Positions 1 through 7,710 of a stretch of 17,933 nt of DNA are shown here, piece after piece. Position numbers and translations under genes: made by a program. The notes beneath the pieces were generated by a model. It searched no databases, was not told the origin of the DNA, and saw only the letters and a program-made list of their open reading frames with translations. This DNA is from Chloroflexi bacterium RBG_16_72_14 (GTDB lineage Bacteria > Chloroflexota > Limnocylindria > Limnocylindrales > CSP1-4): NCBI GenBank assembly GCA_001797035.1, contig MGOE01000131.1, forward strand, positions 1 to 17,933, given 5' to 3'. Position 1 is the stretch's first letter. Every line of letters begins with the position of its first letter.

Positions 1-130
1 CACCCGCCGGCCCCGCCAGGGGGTCGACTGCGGGCTCGCGCCGGACGACCGGCGACGGGCCCGGTGCCGCGTGCGCGGTCGCCGGGACTCTGGCCTGGGT
101 CGGGGCGGCGGGAGCGGCGGCGGCGGTCAT
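1..130 (-). CDS. start of a further operon gene, 3' truncated by window edge (43 codons seen)
   Basis: An ATG at 130 lies three bases after the stop of the 293-aa gene (TGACCCATG) and reads open to the left edge. The translation begins MTAAAAPAAPTQARVPATAH and continues AAPGPSPVVRREPAVDPLAGPAG, a disordered Ala/Pro-rich leader. The tight spacing fits all other junctions in the operon, which is the main reason for calling it. Such leaders, ending in a VVRREP-like segment, occur before the folded part of some eCIS-associated proteins, including DUF4157-type cargo, but nothing here proves that. Alternatives are an unrelated small protein, a tail assembly factor, or a chance open frame in GC-rich DNA. 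Confidence 0.5.
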   Translation of the reverse strand, partial: MTAAAAPAAPTQARVPATAHAAPGPSPVVRREPAVDPLAGPAG

Positions 131-133
131 GGG

Positions 134-1015
134 TCAGCCCGGGCGGGTCGTTCGCCGCCGCGTCGATGCCGACGGGGTCCGGTCGCTCGGCGGGGTGATC
201 GTGGTCCCGGTCGTCGCGCCACCGGTCCGCCGACGTCCGGACGTCGGCGGTGTCGTCCGGCCCGCCCCACCCGTCGTCGCTCCGCCTGTGCGTTCCCTGC
301 GCGGCTTGGGGGACGCCGGCATCCCGGCATCCGCGGCCGTCGCCGCTCCGGTCGCGGGCGTCGCGCCGCCGGCTGCACGCCTCGTCCGCGGCTTGGGAGT
401 CGCCGGCGTCTCAGGTGCCGATCCGGCGGCCGCCGCCGCCACGGCACGCTTCAGCGGAATCTCGCGGTACTCCACGCTGCCAGCCCCAGGGGCCACCGCC
501 CGTTCGTCGCGGGCGATCTCCCGGTCGTGCTCGTCGACGACGACCACGGTGAAGGCCGGGGGCTTGCCGCGCTCCTCGGCCGGCACCGTCAACCGGAAGG
601 CGCCGCTCGCGTCGAGGCGGCTCTCGACGCCGCGCACGAGCTTGCCCCCGGCGTCGCGCAGCCTGGCCCGGGCACCCGCGGGAAGCTCGTCGCCCGTGAC
701 CAGGATCCGCCCGTCGATCGTGGCCGCCTCCTCGTCCGGCGCCGCCGGCGGCGTGACCGCCCGGAGAGCCTCCAGGTCGAGTGCCCGCACCGTGACCTCG
801 TCGACGGTCAGCCGATCCTGGAGCTCGGCCAGCCGGGGGTCCGCGTCGTCGACGACCCGGCGGACCTCCAACTCGCGCCGCAGGCCCTCGAGGCGGGCCA
901 AGCGGACCTCGAGCAGGCTCGCCAGCCCGCGGGCGCGCGCCTGGTCCGCGTCCTCGATCCCACCCGAGACGATCGCCGCCAGGTCCTCGACCGAGATCTC
1001 ACGCTCGTCGGCCAT
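134..1015 (-). CDS. unrecognised 293-aa protein with coiled coil, Ig/CNA-B-like beta domain and basic repetitive tail
   Basis: I cannot name a family with confidence. The start is ATG 1015, one base after the fibre stop (TGACATG). Residues 1-25 are acidic (MADEREISVEDLAAIVSGGI). Residues 26-88 are strongly helical and charged, probably a coiled coil (LASLLEVRLARLEGLRRELE). Residues 98-188 look like a beta-sandwich of the carboxypeptidase-regulatory/CNA-B type (IDGRILVTGDELPAGARARL, SGAFRLTVPAEERGKPPAF, TVVVVDEHDREIARDERAV). Residues 195-293 are a disordered, basic Thr/Pro/Gly/Arg tail with imperfect repeats: ATPKPRTRRAAGGATP, ASPKPRRERTGGATTG, RRRTGGATTG. There is no signal peptide or membrane segment. 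Beside the giant fibre it could be a fibre partner, a scaffold tethering other components, or a cargo adaptor; all are inference. The tail composition differs from every other protein here. Confidence 0.77.
   Translation of the reverse strand: MADEREISVEDLAAIVSGGIEDADQARARGLASLLEVRLARLEGLRRELEVRRVVDDADPRLAELQDRLTVDEVTVRALDLEALRAVTPPAAPDEEAATIDGRILVTGDELPAGARARLRDAGGKLVRGVESRLDASGAFRLTVPAEERGKPPAFTVVVVDEHDREIARDERAVAPGAGSVEYREIPLKRAVAAAAAGSAPETPATPKPRTRRAAGGATPATGAATAADAGMPASPKPRRERTGGATTGGAGRTTPPTSGRRRTGGATTGTTITPPSDRTPSASTRRRTTRPG
301..407 (-). repeat. imperfect 87-bp-spaced repeat in the tail of the 293-aa gene
   Basis: Plus-strand gcggcttgggggacgccggc (301-320) recurs as gcggcttgggagtcgccggc (388-407), 87 bp away, with 18 of 20 bases identical. 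The spacing equals 29 codons and matches the protein-level repeat of the PKPR...GGAT units at about residues 202-230 and 231-259. Internal duplication of the tail is the simplest reading. Confidence 0.7.
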
Positions 1016-1016
1016 G

Positions 1017-4000
1017 TCAGCCTCCCAGCTTCCCGAAGTCGCCGAACACCCGCTCGAAGCGCTGACAATACGCGCGCTGGGCGCCGGTGACGACGACGAT
1101 GTTCGGGCCGTCGATGACCCGGTCCGGGCTGGCCGCCGGCTGTGGGCGGACGACCAGGCAGTGTGTCGCCTCGTTGTGCGCGGTGACGTTGACGCCGCCG
1201 AGCGTGATCGCCGAGAAGATCGCGTCGGACGCGCCCTCCTTGAGCCGGTTGCCCGTGGCGCGGACGGAGTTTCCGTAGGCGAACAGCTGCGTCAGCAGCG
1301 TCCCCTCGGGGATCGTGGTCAGGCACTGGTTGTCGTGGACCCCGACGTCGTCGAGGCTCCATATCGAGATCGATGACAGGCGGAGCGTCAGGTCGAGCGG
1401 GAGCAGGTCGCCCGGGCTGATGGGCGGTCGGACGATGCCAGGGATGTCCGGCGACAGTGGCACGAACCGCTTCTTCGCCAGCTCGCCGACGATCTTCAGG
1501 GGTACCGCCTCCGCGACCGGGTAGTCGGGAAGCGCGTGGGAGAACTCGCCGAACGCTCCCGAACCGAGGATCGCGTGCGCTCCGGCGTCCGAAACCTCGG
1601 ACACGCGCACGGACGCGCGGGACGCCGCGACGAGCGCGGGGCCCGCCGTCGCGCTCACCGCGCCGGCCCCGACGGAGAAGGTCGTCCCTCCCGCCGATGC
1701 GCCTCCGGCCGCCTCCGCGGCAAGGTCGCCTGCGGTCACGATCGGGTGCGCCTCGGCGACGGTGCCCACCGCGCCGGCCACGGCCCCCGCCCCACCCGCC
1801 GGTGACCCGCCGCCGGCCGGTCCGGTGACGGCCCCGCTACCCGCGCCGCCAGCAGCGCCCGCGCCGCCAGCAGCGCCCGCGCCGCCCGCGACCCCGGCAC
1901 CGCCCCCCGCAGCGGACACGGCCTTGATCGACGCCAGGGCCTCGGCCAGGCTGATCGCGATCGACCCCAGGAGCCGCGGCGGCCGCAGGAGCGATCCGAC
2001 GAACGAGCACTGGTTGTCGCTGAACTGGACGAACCCGGGCGCGATCGACTCCGCCTCGACGCCCTCCGGCCGCAGCGCGACGTCGAGCTTGACCTTCGAG
2101 ACATCCGTCGCCAGCTTGAACGCTCCCAGCCCCTTCGCCATTGCGAGATTCGTGAAATACGCTGGCGTCGACCGCTCCTCGGCAGACCGGCCGAGGTTGA
2201 AGATCGTGACGGTGGACCCGAACAGCCCATTCCGAAGCGGCTCGGGCCGAGGGACGATGCCCAGGCTCGTGAACGTGTTGCCGTGGACGAACACGGGCCC
2301 GTTGGCCGTCACCGTAAGCGCCTGCCCGAGCGGCTGCGACACGACGTTGTCGCGAACCCGGAGGGCTGCCGTGCCGTCCTGCTGGCCCCGGGCCAGGATC
2401 CGCGCCAGCAGGGCGACGTGTTGCCCGATCGGCGCCGAGCAGGTCACGATGTGGATCCCGCCGCGGCGCCCGGGCCGTGCGTTCGCCGGCGGCTCTCCGG
2501 TCGGCGCGCCGTTGTTGACGATGCGGTTGTCCGCGATCTCGACCGCCTCGCCGTTGAGCAGGAAGATCCCGCAGATCGGGTCGAGGTAGTCGCGCCCGTT
2601 GTCCTCGATGACGTTCCGCCGAATCAGGAGCCGGTCGACGTCGGCGAGCGAGATCCCCCCGAAGCCAGACGCGCTCGCAGTCGCCTCGCTCAGCGCGGAT
2701 ACGGGCCGCATCAGGCAGCGCCGGATCTCGTTGTCGTCGATCCGCAGCCCTTCGACGCTGATGACGCGCCGGAAACCGAGCTCGCTCCGGCCGAAGTACC
2801 CGACGACGCCGATGCCGTTGAGCCCGGCGTCCAGGATCCGGTTGCGCTCGATCGAGACGTCGCGCAGCGGCCCGGCCGGCATCGGGATCGGGGTGTCGGC
2901 TGGCGCATCGGCCGGCGGGTCGAGCACGATGACGTGCCCCGGGAGGCACGGGCTGCCGTCGTCGTCCAGGTCGAGGTCGAGGATCCAGCCGATCCGGAGC
3001 CGGAGGTCGATCCCATCGCGGTTCACGAGCCGGACTGAGCCGAGCGTGATCCCATTGCCGGCGCCGCCCTGGACGACGTTCTCGACCAGGCGGACGCGTT
3101 CCGAGAGGCCCCCGATCTGGATCCCGCCGAGCCCGAGCCGGGCTGTCGTGCCGGGCGCGCTGAACAGCGCCTCGAGGACGGCGGGCGACGCGGCGACCGG
3201 CGTCAGCGCCGCCGACCCCACGGCAGCCGGGAGCGCCGCCAGCATCGTGGGGCTCGCGGCCAGGGCGTGGGTCGCCATGGCCACGGCGGGGCCGGTCGCG
3301 CCGGCCACGTGCGTCGCCGTGGGCGCGCCGGCGTGGGCGCCAGCCTCGGGCGTGTCCTCGGGCTGGCGCACGAGCGCCACCGCGGTCGTCGGCCGAGCGG
3401 CGAACAGCCGCGGCAGGTTCCCGATGGGGAGCCGCCCGATCGGCAGCCGGCGCTGCACGCGAACGAGGTTGCGCTCGATCAGCAGGTCCTCGCCCTGGGC
3501 GAAGATTCCCGGCCACGTCGTGCGGACGTCGGCCATGCTGACCACGTTGTCGCGGATCGTCACGTCGCGTGCCCCGTGGACCTCGATGCCGGCCCGGGTC
3601 GAGGCCGTCACGAGGAGATCGGTCAGGCGGATCGCGGAGGTGGCGCCCGTCGGTGCGACGTCGCGCCCGCGGTCGAGGATCTCGGGCACGTTGTCCTCGA
3701 CCAGGATGCCGACCTGGTCGCCGATTGTCTGGACCGCGAGACCGGTCACCGTGATGCCCTGCGAGTTGACGACGTGCACCAGCGGCCGAGGCTCGCCCTC
3801 GCGCGGCGGCTGCCCTATGACGACGCTCCGGCCCCTGCAACCGGAGATCGTCACATTCCGGCGCATGACCAGCCGGACGTTCTCGCGGTAGGTCCCCGGC
3901 AGCACGCAGACTTCGCCACCCTCCGCCGGCAGGTGGTCCAGCGCTTCCTGGATCGACTCGAACTCGCCGTGGCTCGTGACCCCGTCGCCGACGCGGTACG

Positions 4001-5315
4001 AGCAGCACGTGCCGAGCCGGGTCAGCGGATTGAAGATGCGCCGGCAGTCCTCGATGGCTCCCGTCCGCCGATCGAGCCGCGGCTCGCCGGTCCATCGGAG
4101 GATTGCGAGCGGCACGCGCTCGACGACCGGGCCCTCCGGTGGCGCATGGGTGGGGAACGGACCGACGTTCTCGACGTCGCCGGCGCGGACGGGGAACGTC
4201 CAGTAGTCGCCAGGCACGTAGTGGCGCGCGGGGCCGGGCGGCTCGAAGGCCAGCGAGATCCCGTCGCGGAACGGTGTGGGGCCGGGAGCCGGGTAGGCGT
4301 CGAGCCGCTCGAGGCCATTCCACAGCCGGATGAACATCGCGGCCGAACCGCCGGGGATCGTGCCGAACGCCGGGGCCGCCGGGAGCACGAGGCGATGCTC
4401 GCCGTCGAGCTGGACGGTCGCACCGTAGACGACCGTCCAGCGATCCGCCACCGCGCTGAACTCGAACGCCTCGAGGTAGAACGTGTCGAGGTTGGACGAC
4501 GCGATCGCCGCCAGGTTCGCGGTGATGGTCGCCCGCATGGCGACGGCGTCGAACAGCGCCCGACCGACCAGGCCCCCGTTGAACTGGGACCATTTGAACC
4601 ACGCCTGGCCGTCGTCGGTCGCCGCGATCTCGATGCGGAACAGGTTGTGCTCGAGTCCGCGGTAGCCTCCGCCCTCGACGACGGGGCAATCGCCGCCGAT
4701 GACCACCCGTGGCTCGAGGGTCACGGTGAGCCGGCCGTGCGCATCGCGGTCGTCGGCCAGCCGGTCGCCGAGCGTCTCGCAGGTCTCGCCGGCATCCAGG
4801 CGCACGAGCCGGATCGAGGCGCCCGTCCTCAGGCGCTCGGTCGTGTCAGGGCCGCCGAGCGCAGGCTCGATCAGCTCGTCGGGCTCCTGGAACCCGTTGA
4901 CCGCCTCTCGCCAGACCTCGAGCACGACGGCGTCGCGGACGCCGGCGCCGATCGAGTCGACCGTCGCGCCAGGGTCCTGGACCGGCGGCCCCAGGTAGGA
5001 CGCCTCGCGCCGCACGGGCGCGTCCCCGTCGATCCGCACGAGGCGCCCGTTCGCCCAGGCGCGGCCGGGCTGGACGAGGAGCTCCACCATGCCGTCGACG
5101 ATCGAGGCGGTCTCGACCTGGAGCGAGTCACGCACGTCGGCGGGGATCGCGGCGACGCCGGACCCGATCATGTCGGACGCGGCCGTGTCCTCCCAGTCGA
5201 CCGCGATCAGCGTGGCCGCAGTGGCGTCGGTGTCCAGGGTCACGCGCCCCTGCTGGAAGAGCACGCCGGCCCAGCGCTGCGTCAGCGCTCGCGAGAAGTC
5301 GCCCAGCTCGACCAT
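1017..5315 (-). CDS. giant DUF6519 / right-handed beta-helix tail-fibre-like protein
   Basis: This is the largest gene here (1,432 aa) and the best candidate for the peripheral fibre or shell that contacts the target. The start is ATG 5315, with GGGAGAG just upstream; 167 in-frame codons further up shadow the gpI-like gene. The N-terminus (ELGDFSRALTQRWAGVLFQQ then GRVTLDTDA, residues 3-31) is the DUF6519 signature 'DFSR......GVL.QQGRV.LD.D', and that region runs to about 435. A pectate-lyase-type start follows (SIQEALDHLPAEGGEVCVLP then GTYRENV, about 450-476), then many beta-helix rungs with Asn-ladder-like units (VTIRDNVVSM, LLIERNLVRV, VRLVENVVQG, LLIRRNVIEDNG, VEIADNRIVNNG). Ala-rich (about 645-725) and Gly/Ala-rich (about 1130-1230) segments interrupt the helix. 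The last 125 residues return to strands (ISIWSLDDVGVHDNQC, VRATGNRLKEG). No catalytic site is evident; carbohydrate binding is inference. The stop is TGACATG-coupled to the next gene. Confidence 0.88.
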   Translation of the reverse strand: MVELGDFSRALTQRWAGVLFQQGRVTLDTDATAATLIAVDWEDTAASDMIGSGVAAIPADVRDSLQVETASIVDGMVELLVQPGRAWANGRLVRIDGDAPVRREASYLGPPVQDPGATVDSIGAGVRDAVVLEVWREAVNGFQEPDELIEPALGGPDTTERLRTGASIRLVRLDAGETCETLGDRLADDRDAHGRLTVTLEPRVVIGGDCPVVEGGGYRGLEHNLFRIEIAATDDGQAWFKWSQFNGGLVGRALFDAVAMRATITANLAAIASSNLDTFYLEAFEFSAVADRWTVVYGATVQLDGEHRLVLPAAPAFGTIPGGSAAMFIRLWNGLERLDAYPAPGPTPFRDGISLAFEPPGPARHYVPGDYWTFPVRAGDVENVGPFPTHAPPEGPVVERVPLAILRWTGEPRLDRRTGAIEDCRRIFNPLTRLGTCCSYRVGDGVTSHGEFESIQEALDHLPAEGGEVCVLPGTYRENVRLVMRRNVTISGCRGRSVVIGQPPREGEPRPLVHVVNSQGITVTGLAVQTIGDQVGILVEDNVPEILDRGRDVAPTGATSAIRLTDLLVTASTRAGIEVHGARDVTIRDNVVSMADVRTTWPGIFAQGEDLLIERNLVRVQRRLPIGRLPIGNLPRLFAARPTTAVALVRQPEDTPEAGAHAGAPTATHVAGATGPAVAMATHALAASPTMLAALPAAVGSAALTPVAASPAVLEALFSAPGTTARLGLGGIQIGGLSERVRLVENVVQGGAGNGITLGSVRLVNRDGIDLRLRIGWILDLDLDDDGSPCLPGHVIVLDPPADAPADTPIPMPAGPLRDVSIERNRILDAGLNGIGVVGYFGRSELGFRRVISVEGLRIDDNEIRRCLMRPVSALSEATASASGFGGISLADVDRLLIRRNVIEDNGRDYLDPICGIFLLNGEAVEIADNRIVNNGAPTGEPPANARPGRRGGIHIVTCSAPIGQHVALLARILARGQQDGTAALRVRDNVVSQPLGQALTVTANGPVFVHGNTFTSLGIVPRPEPLRNGLFGSTVTIFNLGRSAEERSTPAYFTNLAMAKGLGAFKLATDVSKVKLDVALRPEGVEAESIAPGFVQFSDNQCSFVGSLLRPPRLLGSIAISLAEALASIKAVSAAGGGAGVAGGAGAAGGAGAAGGAGSGAVTGPAGGGSPAGGAGAVAGAVGTVAEAHPIVTAGDLAAEAAGGASAGGTTFSVGAGAVSATAGPALVAASRASVRVSEVSDAGAHAILGSGAFGEFSHALPDYPVAEAVPLKIVGELAKKRFVPLSPDIPGIVRPPISPGDLLPLDLTLRLSSISIWSLDDVGVHDNQCLTTIPEGTLLTQLFAYGNSVRATGNRLKEGASDAIFSAITLGGVNVTAHNEATHCLVVRPQPAASPDRVIDGPNIVVVTGAQRAYCQRFERVFGDFGKLGG
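1843..1886 (-). repeat. 18-bp tandem repeat encoding a Gly/Ala linker
   Basis: The 18-bp unit gcgccgccagcagcgccc (plus-strand reading) occurs as two perfect copies, 1843-1860 and 1861-1878, followed by the first 8 bases of a third. It is in frame and encodes six-residue GAAGGA-type repeats at about residues 1145-1158 of the giant fibre protein, inside a longer Gly/Ala-rich linker. An in-frame repeat like this can change copy number by slippage without breaking the frame. Confidence 0.85.
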
Positions 5316-5326
5316 CGTGCTCTCCC
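5316..5326 (-). promoter_or_regulatory. Shine-Dalgarno for the giant fibre gene
   Basis: On the minus strand the gpI-like stop TAG runs directly into GGGAGAG, which ends four bases before the ATG at 5315. It is one of the clearest ribosome binding sites in the window and sits at one of only two junctions with about 10 bp of space. It fixes the fibre start and rules out the 167-codon upstream extension. Confidence 0.7.
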
Positions 5327-7710
5327 TACGTGACCGGGACCAGGAGCGGCCGGATCCCGAGCGGCATGAACTCGCGGAACCGGACCTGGAGGTTTCGCCA
5401 CTTGTGCGCCTCGCGCAGGAAGCCGTAGGCGCCCATCTCGTCGTCGCCCGGGCCGCGCTCGAGCACGCGGAAGTCCGTCGTCCGCGCGAGCTGGCCGTAC
5501 CCGGGATCTCCAAAGGCGACGCTCGTGAACCGCAGGCGCGCGTCCGTGCCGCGGACGCACTCGACGTTCCGGGGGATGCGGTCGCCCGCGCCCGAGAGGT
5601 AGCTAAGCCGGATGCATCCGACCTGGTCGTCGTGGACCAGGAGCGACTGGGTCCAGATCGCCCCGGATGCCTCCTCGATGCGCTCGACGCGGGCGCCGCC
5701 GAGGAACGTGACGCGGGCGACCGTGACCGGCGGCGCCCAGCCGTTGACCGGATCGGTGGCGTTGCCGACGGCGAGCGCCCCCGGCGGGTCCGCGGGACCG
5801 GCGCCGGCGTCGACAATCGAGTCCCACAGCTCGAGCGTGTAGTCGTCGTCCGCGAGGATGGCGCCGACGATCGCGCGCCGAACCTCGATCACCGGCGTTT
5901 CACGGAACGCCGTCGCGTCGGCGGGCTGCGCGAAGCCGTGGCCGGCGTGGAGGGCGATCGATGCCTGCACCGCGGTGCGCGTGCCGTCGCGCTCCCGCCA
6001 GCCGCCCGGGTCGAGCGTGCAGCCGTGGAGCTCCAGGCGGTTCAGCGCGGCGCGGGCGATCAGCGGCGATCCCGCCGGGAACCCCTCGCCCCGCGTGAGG
6101 AACAGGCCCTCCAGCCGCAGCGCGAGGTGCTGGTTGCGCTCGTCCAGCTCGCGCTGGTCCTTGGGCGAGGCTGCGACGACCGCCGCGGGGCGGACGCGCA
6201 GCGGCTGCGCCAGGCGGATGATCGGGCGCTCGCCGTTCGCGGCCCGGACGATCACGGTTCGTGCCAGGGCGAGGTTGGGCCCGCCGTCCTCGAGGACTGT
6301 TCCGGCGACGGTGGCGAGGTCGAGGTCGTGGACGAGGCTGTCGGCAATCTCGACGATCACGGGCCGGGCCGCCGTGTCGAGGCCCCCGAGCTCGTCCGCA
6401 AGCGTCGGACCCGACCCATGGCCGTCCACGAGCCGCACGGCGTCGAACGGCTCATGGTTCCACGCCTCGGGTGCGTCCGGGCGGTCGTGCGGCTGGGCGC
6501 CGACCGGACCGGCGGCGCCCGTCGTGAACCCCAGCCGCAGGTCCCGCCGCAGGGCGGCCGCCTCGGCCCCCGAGGCGACGCCGACGAGGAGCCGCCCGAT
6601 CACGGGATCGATCGCGATCTCGCGGTCGAGCAGCGGAGCGTCGAGGCCCCGTTCCCAGGCGCACAGGTTCGCGGCACGGAACTGCCACGACCCGGTCCCG
6701 AACGAGGCCTCGGGCACGAACAGTTGGAGCCCGGCGGCGGCCAGGTCGCGGGTCGCCGCCGGCGAGGCTGGGTCGTACGGGTCGACGGCCACGTAGGCGG
6801 CAGGGTTGCCCGCGGGGGTGTCGTCTGTCAGGCGCGGGGCGAGGATCGGGCCCGGCGCCTGGTCGAGCTCGGTCAGCGTGTCTGGCGTGCCCGGGGTCTC
6901 GTGGTCGCAGCAGCCCAGCGCCTCATCGCGCGAGCCGCCACCGCGGTTGAACAGGCGCACGGGTCGCGCCAGCGGGTCGACCTCGACCCGCACCAGGCGC
7001 GCCGCTGCGCGGGGCGTGGCCGCCGCGGACGGCGCCGGTGACCGAACGCTCGCCGCACCGGGCTTCGTAAGCGCGATGCGATACGGCGCCAGGCGCCACA
7101 GGAAGATGGCCAGGTTCGGGAGGTTGTAGCGGATGGATCCGAGTCCCGGCGCACGCAGGTCCGCGAGGTGCGCGAACGGATCGAACGGCGTGCCGATCAG
7201 GCTGAGGAGCGCGGAATCGCGAAGCGTCACGGTGCCGCCCCGCCGCGGGGCAGCGAGGCCGGGCCCCGGTGGCGACACCCCGGCACCCTCGCCGAGGTCG
7301 GGCCGCAGGTGGTTGAGGTGCTGGCTCCAGGCGAGGTTCTCACGCAGCTCGATGGCGTGGATGGCCCAGCCGGTGAGGTCGAACGTGAGCCGCTCGATGG
7401 CGGCGAGCGTGCCCTTCCGGCGCCGGAGCGCGATGGTATCTGCGACGTCGGCGCGGATCGTCCATGGGTCGCCAGAGAGCGGGCTCGTGCCGAGCAGGTC
7501 GCCGATGTACGGGACGGCCCAATCGGATGCCGTCTCGACGAACAGGTCGTCGTACAGTCGCCAGATGTCGGCGTGGATCGCGCCGAACGCGGCGTCGATC
7601 AGGTCGAGGAACGCGCGGAGCTGGTCCTTGCCCTCGCCCTCGGGCTCGCCGTCCTTCGTGCGGTGAATCTCGGGCAGGCGCTCGAACAGCGGCAGCAGCG
7701 GCGTCGTCAT
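5326..7710 (-). CDS. P2 gpI-like baseplate/tail protein with C-terminal beta-structured extension
   Basis: The N-terminal 140 residues of this 794-aa protein belong to the phage tail protein I family, which links wedges to tail fibres: LRAFLDLIDAAFGAIHADIW then RLYDDLFVETASDWAVPYIG (31-70), and DTIALRRRKGTLAAIERLTF then DLTGWAIHAIELRENLAWSQ (91-130). A Pro/Ala-rich stretch follows at about 200-240. Middle domains include FGTGSWQFRAANLCAWERGL and IAIDPVIGRLLVG. From about residue 450 to the end short strand-turn units repeat (VIVEIADSLVHDLDLATVAG, RTVIVRAANGERPIIRLAQP, LRLEGLFLTRGEG, LELHGCTLDPGG, YTLELWDSIVDAGAG), which I read as parallel beta-helix or beta-solenoid. Classical gpI is only about 180-250 aa, so this is a fusion of attachment module and receptor-like or structural module. 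Start: ATGA overlap with the J gene; stop TAG, 10 bp before the next start. Confidence 0.87.
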   Translation of the reverse strand: MTTPLLPLFERLPEIHRTKDGEPEGEGKDQLRAFLDLIDAAFGAIHADIWRLYDDLFVETASDWAVPYIGDLLGTSPLSGDPWTIRADVADTIALRRRKGTLAAIERLTFDLTGWAIHAIELRENLAWSQHLNHLRPDLGEGAGVSPPGPGLAAPRRGGTVTLRDSALLSLIGTPFDPFAHLADLRAPGLGSIRYNLPNLAIFLWRLAPYRIALTKPGAASVRSPAPSAAATPRAAARLVRVEVDPLARPVRLFNRGGGSRDEALGCCDHETPGTPDTLTELDQAPGPILAPRLTDDTPAGNPAAYVAVDPYDPASPAATRDLAAAGLQLFVPEASFGTGSWQFRAANLCAWERGLDAPLLDREIAIDPVIGRLLVGVASGAEAAALRRDLRLGFTTGAAGPVGAQPHDRPDAPEAWNHEPFDAVRLVDGHGSGPTLADELGGLDTAARPVIVEIADSLVHDLDLATVAGTVLEDGGPNLALARTVIVRAANGERPIIRLAQPLRVRPAAVVAASPKDQRELDERNQHLALRLEGLFLTRGEGFPAGSPLIARAALNRLELHGCTLDPGGWRERDGTRTAVQASIALHAGHGFAQPADATAFRETPVIEVRRAIVGAILADDDYTLELWDSIVDAGAGPADPPGALAVGNATDPVNGWAPPVTVARVTFLGGARVERIEEASGAIWTQSLLVHDDQVGCIRLSYLSGAGDRIPRNVECVRGTDARLRFTSVAFGDPGYGQLARTTDFRVLERGPGDDEMGAYGFLREAHKWRNLQVRFREFMPLGIRPLLVPVT

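Noticed and set aside
127..447. 106-aa minus-strand frame over the tail of the 293-aa gene
   Set aside because: Almost entirely Arg/Pro/Gly. I considered a frameshift in the tail, but the annotated frame ends at a stop that is properly spaced to the next ATG.
1843..1886. Tandem repeat as a CRISPR or regulatory array
   Set aside because: Only about two and a half copies, no spacers, and fully in frame within a coding linker.
1837..4689. 950-aa minus-strand frame inside the giant fibre gene
   Set aside because: Arg/Pro/Ala-rich out-of-phase reading; the beta-helix frame explains the region.
3267..5333. 688-aa open frame on the plus strand opposite the giant fibre gene
   Set aside because: Low-complexity Arg/Asp/Val composition typical of an antisense shadow, and it overlaps a well-supported beta-helix gene.
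5316..5816. N-terminal extension of the giant fibre frame to 5816
   Set aside because: The extension is Ser/Arg-rich, overlaps the gpI-like gene out of phase, and the DUF6519 signature with a good Shine-Dalgarno begins at 5315.
5089..7041. 650-aa open frame on the plus strand opposite the gpI-like gene
   Set aside because: Same shadow pattern, crosses the boundary between two real genes and shows no domain.
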